The notes: generated by a model from the letters alone, not told the origin. Shown: positions 45,200 through 54,882, counted from the stretch's first letter. The stretch is 64,000 nt of DNA from Herminiimonas sp. (GCA_028292265.1 JAQGMR010000041.1:56431-120430), one strand, 5' to 3'. Numbers and translations are program-made.

Positions 45200-46447
45200 T
45201 TAGAGTTTAGACGGCCGCTTCATCTGACACGATGTCGGCTGCGCGGCGACGTACGGGTCCACTTTGGCATCGGTCTTCCAGCCATAGCCCGTGTTTTCCT
45301 GATCGTATTTCACGTCTTTGCCGTTGGTCTTGACCCAAGTGGCGATGTAAAGCGGCTGTTGTGCCTGATGATCCGCCGCACGCATTTCAGTCTCGCCATT
45401 GAGCGACTTGACCTTCATGCCTTCCATCGCAAACGCAACCTTTACCGGATCGACCGATTTGGACTCCTTCATCGCTTTCGACAGCATGGCCACGACCGTG
45501 TGGGTATCCATGACGTAGAAATCGTCGTTGTATTTTTTCTTGAATTCATCGACGTATTCATGTCCGACGAAGCCCTCGTTGTTCGGATTCCAGTAGCCAA
45601 CGTACTTCACGCGGTCGGCGCCTGCCGCCCCCATCGCGGTCGGTACGCCGCTGGTGCTGCCGTAGTAGGTGTAGAACGTGGCCTTGAGGTCGGCGTCCTT
45701 GGCAGCCTTGATCAGGAGCGCAAGGTCGGCGCCCCAGTTGCCGGTCACGACGGTATCGGCGCCGGCAGCTTTCATCTTTGCTACGTACGGAGAGAAGTCC
45801 TTCACGGTCGCAATCGGGTGCAGGTCGTCACCAACGATCTGGACGTCCGGACGCTTGCGCTTCAACATTTCCTTGGCGGCGCGGGTCACCTGGTGGCCAT
45901 GCGAGTAGTTCTGGCCAATGATGTAGACCTTCTTGATGTTCTTGTCTTTCGCCATCTGGCCCGTCAAGGCTTCCATCTTCATGTCCGAGTTGGCGTCGAA
46001 GCGGAAATGCCAGAAGCTGCACTTGCTGTTGGTGAGGTCAGGGTCGATGGCCGAGTGGTTCAGGAATACCACCTCCTTGCCGGGATTGCGTTCATTGTGC
46101 TTGTTGACGCCGTCGATCAGTGCCAGAGCAACCGCGGAGCTGTTGCCCTGCGCGATGTAGCGGTAGCCCTGATCAATGGCGGCCTTGAGCTGGGTCAACG
46201 ATTCCTGCGGGCTGCCCTTGTTGTCGAAGCCGACAAATTCCAGCGTATTGTTACCCGCCGCTTTTTGTTTGTTCGACTGCTCGGCAAACATTTGATAGCT
46301 GTGTAGCTGATTTTGCCCGATCGGGGCGAAAGCGCCTGAGAGGGTTTCGATCAAGGCGATTTTTACATTCTCGGAATGGGCTACTGGAGCCGATACGGCG
46401 GCAGCTACGGACAACGCCAGCACCAGCGGGCGAAAACTTGACTTCAT
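45200..46447 (-). CDS. livK: Branched-chain-type ABC transporter substrate-binding protein (copy 2)
   Basis: A 415-residue receptor, paralogue of the one at 39720-40973. The signal peptide is LVLALSVAAAVSAPVAHS; the mature start NVKIALIETLSGAFAPIG. Long stretches are shared with copy 1, including KHNERNPGKEVV, KKVYIIGQNYS and RVKYVGYWN. ATG 46447 has GGAAGAG upstream; the frame extends to 46549 without family similarity. It stands first in the transporter part of the operon. Differences near the ligand cleft (for example LNHSAIDPDL against FNYAAVDPDL) suggest related but distinct ligands. Confidence 0.9.
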   Translation of the reverse strand: MKSSFRPLVLALSVAAAVSAPVAHSENVKIALIETLSGAFAPIGQNQLHSYQMFAEQSNKQKAAGNNTLEFVGFDNKGSPQESLTQLKAAIDQGYRYIAQGNSSAVALALIDGVNKHNERNPGKEVVFLNHSAIDPDLTNSKCSFWHFRFDANSDMKMEALTGQMAKDKNIKKVYIIGQNYSHGHQVTRAAKEMLKRKRPDVQIVGDDLHPIATVKDFSPYVAKMKAAGADTVVTGNWGADLALLIKAAKDADLKATFYTYYGSTSGVPTAMGAAGADRVKYVGYWNPNNEGFVGHEYVDEFKKKYNDDFYVMDTHTVVAMLSKAMKESKSVDPVKVAFAMEGMKVKSLNGETEMRAADHQAQQPLYIATWVKTNGKDVKYDQENTGYGWKTDAKVDPYVAAQPTSCQMKRPSKL

Positions 46448-46561
46448 TTGTCTCTTCCTTAGTCTCGGGGGTATGGATTCTTGTATTTTCTGCTTGGTCA
46501 AACTTATGCAACTGATGGTGATGCCACTGCCTGCAACGCGGCTATCCATGATGGACGGCCG

Positions 46562-46584
46562 GGCGCCTGTGCAGCTCAGGCGCC
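46562..46584 (-). terminator. Hairpin spanning the acyl-CoA ligase stop codon
   Basis: GGCGCCTG, seven-base loop, CAGGCGCC: a perfect 8-bp stem that includes the last codons and TGA of the gene. No T-run. It may partially separate the ligase from the transporter genes downstream. Confidence 0.45.
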
Positions 46585-48228
46585 GGGAAACTTGTAGTCC
46601 TTGAAGCTTTCGCGCAGCCGGTTTTTCAATATTTTTCCGGTCGCCCCGATCGGCAGCGCATCAACAAATGCGACGTCGTCCGGTGTCCACCACTTGGCGA
46701 TCCGGCCCTCGTAAAAGAGCACCAACTCCTCCTTGCTCACTTCTGCGCCGGGGCGCTTTACCACAACCAGCAAAGGCCGCTCATCCCACTTGGGATGTGC
46801 CAGGCCAATGCAGGCGGCCTGCAGAACCGCCGGATGGCCCATGGCGATGTTTTCCAGGTCGATCGTGCCGATCCATTCGCCGCCGGACTTGATCACATCC
46901 TTGCTGCGGTCTGTAATCTGCATGTAGCCGTCGGGATCAATGGTGGCTACGTCCCCGGTCGGGAACCAGCCGTCCTGGAGCGGATCGCCACCTTCGCCCT
47001 TGTAGTAGCTGCTGATAACCCAGGGACCGCGCACCAGCAGATTGCCGTAGGTTTTGCCGTCCCACGGTAGCTCGGCTCCGCTGTCATCGATAATCTTCAT
47101 CTCCACGCCGTAGATCACATGGCCCTGCTTTTCCAGCAGCGCCTGCTGCGCTTCTTCCGGCAACGCGCGATGTCGCGCTTGCAGCGTGCATGTCGTACCG
47201 AGCGGCGACATTTCTGTCATGCCCCATGCGTGCACCACCTCGATGCCGTACTGGTGGCGGAGCGTCTTCATCATCGCGGGTGGGCATGCGGAGCCACCGA
47301 TCACAGTGCGCTTGAAGGTCGAGAATTTAAGGTTGTTCTGAGCAACGTAGGTCAGCAGGCCAAGCCAGACTGTCGGCACGCCGGCCGAGAACGTCACGCC
47401 TTCCTGCTCGAACAGTTCGTAGAGCGATTTGCCGTCCAGCGCCGGTCCGGGGAACACCAGCTTGGCACCGGTAAGGGGCACCGAATACGGCAAGCCCCAC
47501 GCGTTGACATGGAACATCGGGACCACCGGCAGGACGGCGTCGCGGCCCGACACATTGAGTGCGTCGGGCATTGTCGAGGCATAGGAATGCAGCACCGTCG
47601 AACGGTGGGAATACAGTGCCCCCTTGGGATTGCCGGTCGTGCCCGATGTGTAGCAGAGGCTGGACGCGGAATTCTCGTCAAAGATCGGCCATTCGTAATC
47701 GGCGGAACTGGCTGCAATCAGGTCTTCGTAACAGAGGAGGTTCGGTATTTTGGTTTCGGCGGGCATCCGGTCGCGGTCGCACAGCATGACGTAACCCTTG
47801 ATGGTCTTTGCATGCGGCGCCACGGCTTCCACCAGCGGCAGGAACGTCATGTCGAAGAACAGGTACTGGTCTTCGGCATGGTTGGCGATGTAGGCGATCT
47901 GGTCTGGATGCAGACGAGGATTGAGGGTATGCAGTACTGCGCCAGAACCGGAAACCGCGTAATAGGCTTCGAGGTGACGGTAGCCGTTCCAGGCCAGCGT
48001 GGCGACACGGTCGCCCATCTGAACGCCGAGCGTCGCAAGGGCATTGGCGAGCTGGCGGGAGCGTCGATGGCAGTCGCGGTAGGTGTACCGGTGGATGTCG
48101 CCTTCGACCCGGCGGGAGACGACCTCGTTATTGCCGAAATAGCGGTCGGCATGCCGAATGATGCTTGAGATGAGCAGCGGCTGGCTCATCATCTGGCCCA
48201 TCACGGGGCTCTTGCGATATTCCGACAT
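46576..48228 (-). CDS. AMP-forming acyl-CoA ligase
   Basis: A 550-residue adenylate-forming enzyme of the medium/long-chain fatty-acyl or aryl-CoA ligase group. It has the P-loop motif [18 protein letters not shown], the hinge-region [25 protein letters not shown] and the C-terminal lysine region GATGKILKN. It activates a carboxylic acid with ATP and CoA. I use ATG 48228 (MSEYRKSP), with GGAG upstream; an 11-residue extension exists. It lies first in the transporter run, 128 bases before livK copy 2. This fits uptake followed by CoA activation of the same acid. Confidence 0.9.
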   Translation of the reverse strand: MSEYRKSPVMGQMMSQPLLISSIIRHADRYFGNNEVVSRRVEGDIHRYTYRDCHRRSRQLANALATLGVQMGDRVATLAWNGYRHLEAYYAVSGSGAVLHTLNPRLHPDQIAYIANHAEDQYLFFDMTFLPLVEAVAPHAKTIKGYVMLCDRDRMPAETKIPNLLCYEDLIAASSADYEWPIFDENSASSLCYTSGTTGNPKGALYSHRSTVLHSYASTMPDALNVSGRDAVLPVVPMFHVNAWGLPYSVPLTGAKLVFPGPALDGKSLYELFEQEGVTFSAGVPTVWLGLLTYVAQNNLKFSTFKRTVIGGSACPPAMMKTLRHQYGIEVVHAWGMTEMSPLGTTCTLQARHRALPEEAQQALLEKQGHVIYGVEMKIIDDSGAELPWDGKTYGNLLVRGPWVISSYYKGEGGDPLQDGWFPTGDVATIDPDGYMQITDRSKDVIKSGGEWIGTIDLENIAMGHPAVLQAACIGLAHPKWDERPLLVVVKRPGAEVSKEELVLFYEGRIAKWWTPDDVAFVDALPIGATGKILKNRLRESFKDYKFPGA

Positions 48229-48370
48229 GGTGTCTCCGATTCTAATCGAGCCGCGGGACACGTTTTACGTGCCTTCTTTAACTCGCGTACGCCTGCAAAA
48301 CCTGCCGGATTTTGGAACGACCGTACTAAAACCGTCAACGCATTTCGATGCTGCGTTGCACAACCGCTGA

Positions 48371-48970
48371 TTAAGCTACTTTCTGTTCCACCGCCGATTT
48401 GTAAATCGTTGATTTCGGCTGCGCCATTACGCGCCGCAGCATCGGCTCGAAAAAGGCCAGCGTCAAAGTATCGTAATCGGGATCAAATGCAGGCGCATCA
48501 TATTTTTCGCAAAACTCGAGCGTGTAATCGTAAAGCGGCTGGCCCGCAAATTGATCGCGCAAATTGCGGTCCATCCCAAGGTGATGAAAGAAATAGTAGC
48601 CCTGGAAAATGCCGTGCTTTTCGACCATTGCCAGATTCTCGGCGCTGACGAAAGGCTTAAGGATGGCGGCGGCAATGTCGGGATGGTTGAAGCTGCCAAG
48701 CGTGTCGCCGATGTCATGCAGCAGCGCGCAGACAACGTACTCCTCGTCCCGACCATCGCGATGCGCCCGTGTCGCTGTCTGCAGGCTATGCGTCAGGCGA
48801 TCAACCGGAAAACCGCCACAGTCACCGTCGAGCAAGCGCAGGTGCTGGAGCACGCGGTCCGGCAATCCCTTAACGTACTGTCGGAATTCAGTCCCGATGA
48901 CCTGCCAGTCTTCGGCCGTGCTTTGCTGCATGTCGCGAAAGGTGGCGCGCTGTGGCGATTCGTTTTGCAT
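48371..48970 (-). CDS. HD-domain protein, probable mixed-valent di-iron oxygenase-like
   Basis: A 199-residue HD-domain protein. Ligand-like residues are His61 (THSLQ), His85-Asp86 (LLHDIGD), His96 (FNHPD), His119 (EKHGIF) and an Asp near 163-167 (FDPDYD). This set and spacing resemble PhnZ and myo-inositol oxygenase, in which an HD scaffold binds two irons and cleaves a C-C or C-P bond with O2. Plain HD hydrolases usually show fewer of these. ATG 48970 has GGAGACACC upstream; the longer frame runs into the neighbour. It lies 34 bases behind the class II aldolase gene. The substrate is unknown and the oxygenase call is inference. Confidence 0.7.
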   Translation of the reverse strand: MQNESPQRATFRDMQQSTAEDWQVIGTEFRQYVKGLPDRVLQHLRLLDGDCGGFPVDRLTHSLQTATRAHRDGRDEEYVVCALLHDIGDTLGSFNHPDIAAAILKPFVSAENLAMVEKHGIFQGYYFFHHLGMDRNLRDQFAGQPLYDYTLEFCEKYDAPAFDPDYDTLTLAFFEPMLRRVMAQPKSTIYKSAVEQKVA

Positions 48971-49004
48971 GGTGTCTCCGGCGTCGTGCTTCAAGTTTTT
49001 CCGA

Positions 49005-49781
49005 TCAGGTGGCATAGCCAGGATTTTTGCGGTCCAGTCGACGCAGCAGGCCTGGCCAGGCGAGCATGCCGCCTTGCGATTTGGTGACCTCTTTCGCCTG
49101 TCGTGCGGCACCCTCAAGGACGGCAAGCGGGATGGGGTTCAGTTCGCCGCCACCGGCCTGTGCGCGCACTTGTATCGTGCAGGCTGCCTCGAATATGTAC
49201 ATATTTAGGAACGCGTCCGCGATGGTCTTGCCGACGGTAAGCAACCCGTGATTGCGCAGCATGAGATTGTTCTTGTCGCCCAGGTCGGCAACCAGCCGCG
49301 GCTTTTCGTCTGCGTTGAGCGCGACGCCTTCGTAGCCATGATAGCCGAGGCTGGCCAGAACAAACATCGATTGCTGCGAAAGTGGCAGCAGGCCGCCCTT
49401 TTGCGCCGACACCGCTACGCCATTGAGGCTGTGAACGTGCAACACGCAGTGCGCATCGTGCCGCACCGCGTGAATGGCGGAATGGATGGTGAAGCCAGCG
49501 GGATTAACGTGGAACGGGGAGTCGTCGAGCTTGTTGCCGCCCAGATCGATCTTGACCAGCGACGATGCGGTGATTTCGTCGAACATCAATCCGTATGGAT
49601 TGATGAGAAACTGGTCCTCGGTTCCGGGAACGCGTGCGGTGATGTGGGTGAATATCAGGTCGCTCCAGCCGAAGTCGGCAACGAGCCGGTAGCAGGCGGC
49701 AAGGTCTACCCTGACCTGCCATTCTTCGGGGGATACCCGTTCTCGCATGGAGGAGATTCGCAGCTTTTCGGGGGCGTTCAT
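49005..49781 (-). CDS. Class II aldolase/adducin family protein (paralogue)
   Basis: A 258-residue class II aldolase/adducin family protein, paralogous to 3543-4331. Metal-site elements are HVHSLNGVAVSA and RNHGLLTVGK. AGAAGGGAAA precedes ATG 49781. It heads a two-gene unit with the HD-domain protein, 34 bases ahead of it. In this version the first motif reads HVH instead of HTH. Such enzymes can act on small hydroxy acids. The pairing with a putative oxygenase suggests a short degradation pathway, possibly feeding the ligase or transporter genes further downstream. The substrate is unknown. Confidence 0.85.
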   Translation of the reverse strand: MNAPEKLRISSMRERVSPEEWQVRVDLAACYRLVADFGWSDLIFTHITARVPGTEDQFLINPYGLMFDEITASSLVKIDLGGNKLDDSPFHVNPAGFTIHSAIHAVRHDAHCVLHVHSLNGVAVSAQKGGLLPLSQQSMFVLASLGYHGYEGVALNADEKPRLVADLGDKNNLMLRNHGLLTVGKTIADAFLNMYIFEAACTIQVRAQAGGGELNPIPLAVLEGAARQAKEVTKSQGGMLAWPGLLRRLDRKNPGYAT

Positions 49782-50341
49782 ACGGTATTTCCCTTCTCTG
49801 TCAAAATAGATGGGTGCGGTGTTTCGGAGGTGTTTCGGCTTTTTCCCGCAAAGAATGGTTGTCTTCGACAGTATCTGCTCGATCCGGGATCAGGACTGTC
49901 AATTGCTTTACATTTTGAGGTGTCTCAGCGATTGATTTGCATCACTGCCAAAAACGCGTCGCGGCGTCCGTCGCGGCTTGCGGCACGGTGACATCGGTTG
50001 CCGCAGAAAGCGCACCGCGCCAAATTTCGCGAGTTGGGCCAAGCACTTCGCTACCGCGGCCGCGAGGACGACTACGACCGCTTTTATACCATTGCAGAAG
50101 GCGCCGTGCCCCTTTTTTCCGCTCGGATTGGCGGCCACTGGACTGAGAAGGTGCGGCACAGAGCGGATGACTGACATGGCAAGATTGCGCGGGCAAGAAC
50201 GGCATGGACCCTTGCATCGCACCTTGCAGGCGGTCCTGTACATCAGCTTGAAAGTCAACTCGCTGCGGCGGGACGCATTGCATAACCCGCGCAGAGCGCA
50301 CTGAGCGTTGCGGGCAGCATCAAATAACAACCTGGAATTTT
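49782..50341. other. Divergent intergenic region with a possible small gene
   Basis: 560 bases between the divergent aldolase and selO genes. Apart from one short coding-like frame (49998-50174) I see no gene, terminator or repeat that I can support. Confidence 0.45.
49998..50174 (+). CDS. Possible 58-residue small protein or gene remnant
   Basis: A frame from TTG 49998 to TGA 50174 reads LPQKAHRAKFRELGQALRY... with many charged residues (GREDDYDRF) and mostly G or C at third codon positions, like real genes here. There is no convincing ribosome site, and an in-frame TGA lies two codons before the TTG. It could be a small cytoplasmic protein or the tail of a decayed gene. No family recognised. 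Confidence 0.3.
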   Translation: MPQKAHRAKFRELGQALRYRGREDDYDRFYTIAEGAVPLFSARIGGHWTEKVRHRADD

Positions 50342-51868
50342 ATGAACGCACCAATTGGATTGCCCAAACGGCCGGGCGCAAGCACGGCCGGAATTACACT
50401 GGATCAACTGGAAATCGACAATACGTTTGCGGGTCTGCCGCCAAAGTTTTATACCCGCTTGCAGCCAACACCTCTGCCGCATCCCTATCTGGTAGCGGGC
50501 AGCGCCAGCGCCGCCGCGTTGATCGGGCTTGATCCCGCGGCTTTTAGCTCGCCGGAGTTTGTCGAAACGTTTAGCGGTAACGCGGTTCATCCCCTTTCGC
50601 GTCCGTTGGCCGCGGTATATTCTGGACACCAATTCGGCGTATGGGCCGGACAGCTTGGCGACGGCCGTGCGATTCTGCTCGGTGACGTAGCGGCCCCCGG
50701 GCAGCCGGCGCCGGGTCGGCTCGAAATCCAACTGAAAGGCTCGGGGCAAACGCCCTACTCGCGCATGGGCGACGGTCGCGCGGTACTGCGTTCGTCGATC
50801 CGCGAATTCCTCTGTTCCGAGGCAATGGCCGCGCTCGGAATCCCAACTTCCCGCGCCCTGTGCGTGACCGGCTCGGATTACCAGGTCATGCGCGAAGCGC
50901 CGGAAACCACCGCTGTAGCGACACGGATGGCGCCCTCGTTTGCACGCTTTGGTTCGTTTGAGCATTGGTACTACAACGGAGAGCATGATGCGTTGAAAAC
51001 ACTGGCCGACCATGTGATCGAGCGCTGTTATCCCGAACTGCGGGACGCGCCGAATCCCTATCAGGCGCTGCTTCAGGAAGTGACGCGGCGCACCGCCCAG
51101 ATGGTGGCGCAGTGGCAGGCCATTGGCTTCATGCATGGCGTGATGAATACTGACAATATGTCGATCCTCGGCATCACACTCGACTACGGCCCGTTCGGGT
51201 TCATGGAAGCCTTCAACCCCGCCCACATATGCAACCATACAGACCAGCAGGGCCGCTATGCCTATGCCATGCAGCCCCAGGTAGCTCACTGGAACTGCCA
51301 TGCGTTGGGCCAGGCGCTTCTGCCCCTTATTGGCGAAGTCGACGCGGTGCAGGCGGCGCTGTCGGCTTTTGGGCCTGCTTACAGCGAAAAAATGGACGAT
51401 CTTCTGCATACCAAGCTTGGCCTGTCGGCGCGACTGGAGCAAGACACCGCCCTGTTCGAGGGCCTGTTCCAGACCATGCAGGCAAGCCACGTGGACTTCA
51501 CCCAGTTCTTCCGGCGTCTGGCTGACTTGCAGGTTGAGCGACCCGAAGCTGATGCGCCACTACGCGATCTCTGCATTGACCGTGCCGGCTTCGACGCCTG
51601 GGCGCTACAATATCGCGCCCGACTGAAGCAGGAAAACAGCGACGACCGGGGGCGCTGCCTTGCGATGCGCGGTGTTAACCCCAAATACGTGTTGCGCAAC
51701 TACCTGGCGCAGGTCGCGATCGACAAGGCCCAACAGAAGGATTTTTCGGAGACCGCGAAGCTGCTTTCGATATTGGAAAGGCCCTTCGACGAGCAGCCAG
51801 AAAACGAGGCTTATGCAGCGCTGCCGCCGGACTGGGCGAGCGAGCTTGAGGTCAGTTGCTCATCTTGA
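50342..51868 (+). CDS. selO: Protein adenylyltransferase SelO (YdiU)
   Basis: A 508-residue pseudokinase-fold AMPylator that moves AMP from ATP to hydroxyl side chains of proteins in redox stress. Family blocks are [65 protein letters not shown] and [11 protein letters not shown]. The extreme C-terminus is SCSS, with Cys506 at the position of the selenocysteine in eukaryotic SelO. It stands first in a plus-strand run with msrB, another redox-repair gene, 189 bases ahead of it. Confidence 0.95.
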   Translation: MNAPIGLPKRPGASTAGITLDQLEIDNTFAGLPPKFYTRLQPTPLPHPYLVAGSASAAALIGLDPAAFSSPEFVETFSGNAVHPLSRPLAAVYSGHQFGVWAGQLGDGRAILLGDVAAPGQPAPGRLEIQLKGSGQTPYSRMGDGRAVLRSSIREFLCSEAMAALGIPTSRALCVTGSDYQVMREAPETTAVATRMAPSFARFGSFEHWYYNGEHDALKTLADHVIERCYPELRDAPNPYQALLQEVTRRTAQMVAQWQAIGFMHGVMNTDNMSILGITLDYGPFGFMEAFNPAHICNHTDQQGRYAYAMQPQVAHWNCHALGQALLPLIGEVDAVQAALSAFGPAYSEKMDDLLHTKLGLSARLEQDTALFEGLFQTMQASHVDFTQFFRRLADLQVERPEADAPLRDLCIDRAGFDAWALQYRARLKQENSDDRGRCLAMRGVNPKYVLRNYLAQVAIDKAQQKDFSETAKLLSILERPFDEQPENEAYAALPPDWASELEVSCSS

Positions 51869-52057
51869 CTGGCGCGTCGCAGATCAACGGCTTCGGGGCT
51901 CGGTGGTCAGTGACATCGTCGCCTCATGACGCCACGATGTACGAATCTCACGACCTCGCGACCTCGCGAGACCTCATTCCCGCATTACGTTATGGTCGCA
52001 TGACTTTGCAAGTTCAGGACCTGGCAAGCTGGCAAGAATATTTAGGAGAGAAAGTTC

Positions 52058-52492
52058 ATGGGCAAGGAAAAATTAGTACGCACCGACGCCGAATGGCGGG
52101 AAATGCTGGACCCCATGGAGTACCAGGTTGCGCGACAAGCTGGCACCGAACGGGCATTCTCCGGGCGCTATTGGGATCATCATGAGCATGGCATTTATAC
52201 CTGCGTATGCTGCAACACGCCGCTGTTTGAATCGGATGCCAAGTTCGATTCGGGATGTGGCTGGCCGAGCTATTTCAAGCCGCTAAATCCTGATAATGTG
52301 CGCGAGAACGTCGACCGTAGCCACGGCATGATCCGCACCGAAATAATCTGCAACGTATGCGATGCGCACCTGGGACATGTGTTTCCGGACGGGCCACCTC
52401 CCACTGGCCTGCGCTATTGCATCAACTCCGCGTCGCTGCGCTTCACGCCCGAAGGCACGACGCAAGCCGCGACAAACCAGGTAATCCCTTGA
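52058..52492 (+). CDS. msrB: Peptide-methionine (R)-S-oxide reductase
   Basis: A 144-residue MsrB that reduces methionine-R-sulfoxide in proteins. The zinc site is two CxxC pairs (Cys49/52 and Cys98/101). The catalytic Cys121 lies in [11 protein letters not shown] and the resolving Cys67 in GCGWPSY. AGGAGAG precedes the ATG. The stop overlaps the yciB start by one base (TGATG), so the two are translationally coupled. No signal peptide, so cytoplasmic. Confidence 0.95.
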   Translation: MGKEKLVRTDAEWREMLDPMEYQVARQAGTERAFSGRYWDHHEHGIYTCVCCNTPLFESDAKFDSGCGWPSYFKPLNPDNVRENVDRSHGMIRTEIICNVCDAHLGHVFPDGPPPTGLRYCINSASLRFTPEGTTQAATNQVIP

Positions 52493-53118
52493 TGAAATTT
52501 CTGTTTGATCTACTCCCCGTAATACTTTTCTTCGTTGCCTTTAAATGGGGCGAAAGCCACACGGACGTAGCGCAGTCGCTCGTGGGCCAATACCTGTCCG
52601 GTATTGTTTCTGGCGGTGCGGTGCTCGCTTCGCAGGCGCCAATAATTCTCGCGACGGCGCTCGCGATCGTGGCGACTTTTCTGCAGATCGGGTACCTGCT
52701 CGCGCGCCGTCGGCATGTTGACGGCATGCTTTGGGTTTCGCTCGGCATCATTGTCGTATTCGGCGGAGCAACGATCTATTTTCACGATGAAAATTTCATC
52801 AAGTGGAAGCCGACTGTTCTTTACTGGTTCTTCGCCGCGGCCCTGTTGCTGTCGAAGGCGCTGGCTGGCAAAAACCTGATGCGCTCAATGATGGGCAAGC
52901 AGATCACGCTCCCAGATCTGGCCTGGAGCAAATTGAACCTGGCATGGGCGCTGTTTTTCGCCTTGCTCGGCTTCATTAATCTATATGTTGCGTTCAGCTT
53001 TTCCACCGCAGCCTGGGTCAATTTCAAACTGTTCGGTTTCACAGGCTTAATGGTGGTCTTTATCGTTATCCAAAGCGTTGTGCTTTCCCGCCACATGAAC
53101 GATACAGAGCAGGATTAG
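52492..53118 (+). CDS. yciB: Inner-membrane protein YciB (septation protein A family)
   Basis: A 208-residue integral membrane protein of the YciB/IspZ family, slightly longer than the usual ~180. It has five or six hydrophobic segments, opening [20 protein letters not shown], with [16 protein letters not shown] in the middle and [20 protein letters not shown] near the end. The family affects envelope integrity and cell division. The start overlaps the msrB stop. The stop codon is inside a 14-base tandem duplication. bolA, a morphology and redox regulator, follows. Confidence 0.92.
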   Translation: MKFLFDLLPVILFFVAFKWGESHTDVAQSLVGQYLSGIVSGGAVLASQAPIILATALAIVATFLQIGYLLARRRHVDGMLWVSLGIIVVFGGATIYFHDENFIKWKPTVLYWFFAAALLLSKALAGKNLMRSMMGKQITLPDLAWSKLNLAWALFFALLGFINLYVAFSFSTAAWVNFKLFGFTGLMVVFIVIQSVVLSRHMNDTEQD

Positions 53119-53140
53119 CTGGTGACGACTAGCTGGTGCG
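53113..53140 (+). repeat. 14-base tandem duplication over the yciB stop codon
   Basis: GATTAGCTGGTGAC (53113-53126) and GACTAGCTGGTGCG (53127-53140) match at 12 of 14 bases; each copy carries a TAG. A further 13-base pair follows at 53163-53188 (CAGTGATTGCCGG and CAGTGATTGGCTC). Confidence 0.75.
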
Positions 53141-53233
53141 GTTGTTCAGGAATCACTGCCTCCAGTGATTGCCGGCAGTGATTGGCTCGCTGGTTTCGGC
53201 TAAGCAGGAACCCGCGTTTTACAGGACACCTCA

Positions 53234-53545
53234 ATGAAATCACGTACCGAACGCATAGACGAAACGCTGCGCGCAACTTTTTCGCCGCTTGAGTGTCAAC
53301 TGGAGGACGAATCCGCACTCCACGCTGGGCACGCTGGTGCCGCGTCTGGCGGTGGCCACTACCGCGTACGTCTAGTATCATCCCGCTTCGAGGGGCTGAA
53401 CCGGCTTGCGAGACATCGGCTGGTGTATGATTGTCTGCTTGAAATGATGCAGGCAGAAATTCACGCCCTCAACATCGTTGCATTGACTCCGACTGAAGCG
53501 TCTGCCCAGGTTTCCGGCACGACACCAGACAGTCGCACCAACTGA
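53234..53545 (+). CDS. bolA: BolA family protein
   Basis: A 103-residue BolA-like protein with the fold order helix (RTERIDETLRATF), strand with the conserved His region (ASGGGHYRVRLVSSRFEGLNRLARHRLVYDCL) and final helix/strand (IHALNIVALTPTEA). BolA proteins work with monothiol glutaredoxins in iron-sulfur handling and affect cell shape. AGGACACC precedes the ATG. The C-terminal 15 residues are a polar tail. Confidence 0.92.
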   Translation: MKSRTERIDETLRATFSPLECQLEDESALHAGHAGAASGGGHYRVRLVSSRFEGLNRLARHRLVYDCLLEMMQAEIHALNIVALTPTEASAQVSGTTPDSRTN

Positions 53546-53620
53546 ATTGATTCAAGCTGTTGATTGATCAATCACATTCGCTCTACACCATCAACCAGTA
53601 CCGTTTTTTGGGATTCAAAG

Positions 53621-54397
53621 ATGACATTACAACCTGCTCGCCTATTGGCGCTTCTCCTTACCCTGGCTTCACTGCCCGCCTTGGCCCAGAACGTTGCTGT
53701 GGTCAACGGCAAACCAGTACCTTCCGCTCGCGTCGATGCGATGGTCAAACAAATGTCGACGCAGGGACAGCCAGACACACCGCAACTGCGCGCGATGGTG
53801 AAGGATGAACTGATTAATCGCGAAATCCTGATTCAGGAAGCGGACCGCCTTGGCCTGTCCAATTCTGCGGAAGTGAAAAGCCAGGTCGAAATGGCGCGTC
53901 AGTCGATTGTGATTCGCGCGCTGGTCGCGGACTACGTAAAGAAATCCCCGGTCAAGGATGCGGACCTGAAGGCCGAATACGACAAGTTCAAGTCACAGGC
54001 CGGCGACAAGGAATATCACGCACGTCACATCCTGGTTGAAAAGGAAGACGACGCCAAGGCGATCGTTGCGAAGCTTAAGGGCGGCGCGAAATTTGAAGAA
54101 CTGGCCAAGCAATCCAAGGACCCAGGTTCCGCTGCAAACGGTGGCGATCTGGACTGGGCATCACCTGCCTCGTTCGTGAAACCCTTCTCCGACGCGATGG
54201 TCTCGCTCAAGAAAGGCGAGTTCACCGAGACGCCAGTGAAGACGCAATTCGGGTACCACATCATCAAGCTTGACGACGTCCGCGCCGCCAAGGTACCAAC
54301 CTTCGAAGAGGTCAAGCCGCAGATCGCCGAGCAGATGCAACAGCAGCGCCTGCAGGCCTATCAGCAGGAACTCAAAAGCAAGGCGAAGATCCAGTAA
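53621..54397 (+). CDS. Periplasmic parvulin-type peptidyl-prolyl isomerase
   Basis: A 258-residue periplasmic parvulin. The signal peptide (LLALLLTLASLPALAQ) is followed by a SurA-like N-terminal helical domain and a rotamase domain (YHARHILVEKEDDAKAIVAKL, FEELAKQSKDPGSAANGGDL, FVKPFSDAMVSLKKGE, TQFGYHIIKLDD). It helps fold outer-membrane or secreted proteins. I use ATG 53621, where the signal peptide starts; upstream codons do not fit. A strong terminator follows 47 bases after the stop and ends the selO-to-parvulin run. Confidence 0.92.
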   Translation: MTLQPARLLALLLTLASLPALAQNVAVVNGKPVPSARVDAMVKQMSTQGQPDTPQLRAMVKDELINREILIQEADRLGLSNSAEVKSQVEMARQSIVIRALVADYVKKSPVKDADLKAEYDKFKSQAGDKEYHARHILVEKEDDAKAIVAKLKGGAKFEELAKQSKDPGSAANGGDLDWASPASFVKPFSDAMVSLKKGEFTETPVKTQFGYHIIKLDDVRAAKVPTFEEVKPQIAEQMQQQRLQAYQQELKSKAKIQ

Positions 54398-54444
54398 CGC
54401 GGGTCTGGTCGCACCGGAAGTCGCGGCAGATAATTAGAGCAAAC

Positions 54445-54476
54445 GCAAAAAGCCGACCCGAGGGTCGGCTTTTTGC
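54445..54476 (+). terminator. Rho-independent terminator
   Basis: GCAAAAAGCCGACC, loop CGAG, GGTCGGCTTTTTGC: a perfect 14-bp stem whose descending arm ends in five Ts. With A-tract and T-tract on either side it can work in both directions. Confidence 0.92.
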
Positions 54477-54648
54477 TATCCATGGGGGTTGGTCTCATGG
54501 CCAGAGTTCGGCGTGCGGGATTGCATCCTGTCGAATAATATGGAGCCCTCGACAAGTACCAACGTCGTATTCGAGAAGCTCGAACTGCCCCGGCGGTTCG
54601 TACTCGGCCAAAAAGGCAAGTTGCCAAACCGGAACGCATTAGATATCG

Positions 54649-54882
54649 ATGGTTATAAAAAGCGTTGAGGACAAATCAGGCATGCATTGCGTCGACGTTA
54701 CAAGCCGTCCGGACGGGAAGTTTAGCTACCAGGTATTTCGAAAAGACCCGGAAGACCAGGGTCGTTGGACTCTCGTAGGCGACCATTCCGGCATGCATTT
54801 CCAGACTGGGGAAGAAGCTTTTGGCGAAGCTGCCCGGAGGGTTCCGTGGCTGGCGGACTTGATTATTTCAGGGCCGGTTTGA
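54649..54882 (+). CDS. Small hypothetical protein
   Basis: A 77-residue protein with no recognised family: MVIKSVEDKSGMHCVDVTSRPDGKFSYQVFRKDPEDQG, ending GEAARRVPWLADLIISGPV. The alternation of beta-prone stretches and a final helix looks like a small folded cytoplasmic protein. No signal or membrane segment. It stands alone behind a terminator and has no strong ribosome site. The codon choice is consistent with coding. Confidence 0.6.
   Translation: MVIKSVEDKSGMHCVDVTSRPDGKFSYQVFRKDPEDQGRWTLVGDHSGMHFQTGEEAFGEAARRVPWLADLIISGPV

Noticed and set aside
44972..46306. 444-residue open frame on the plus strand
   Set aside because: It is antisense to livH/livK copy 2, is rich in His/Val/Arg as expected of antisense of GC-rich genes, and has no family similarity.
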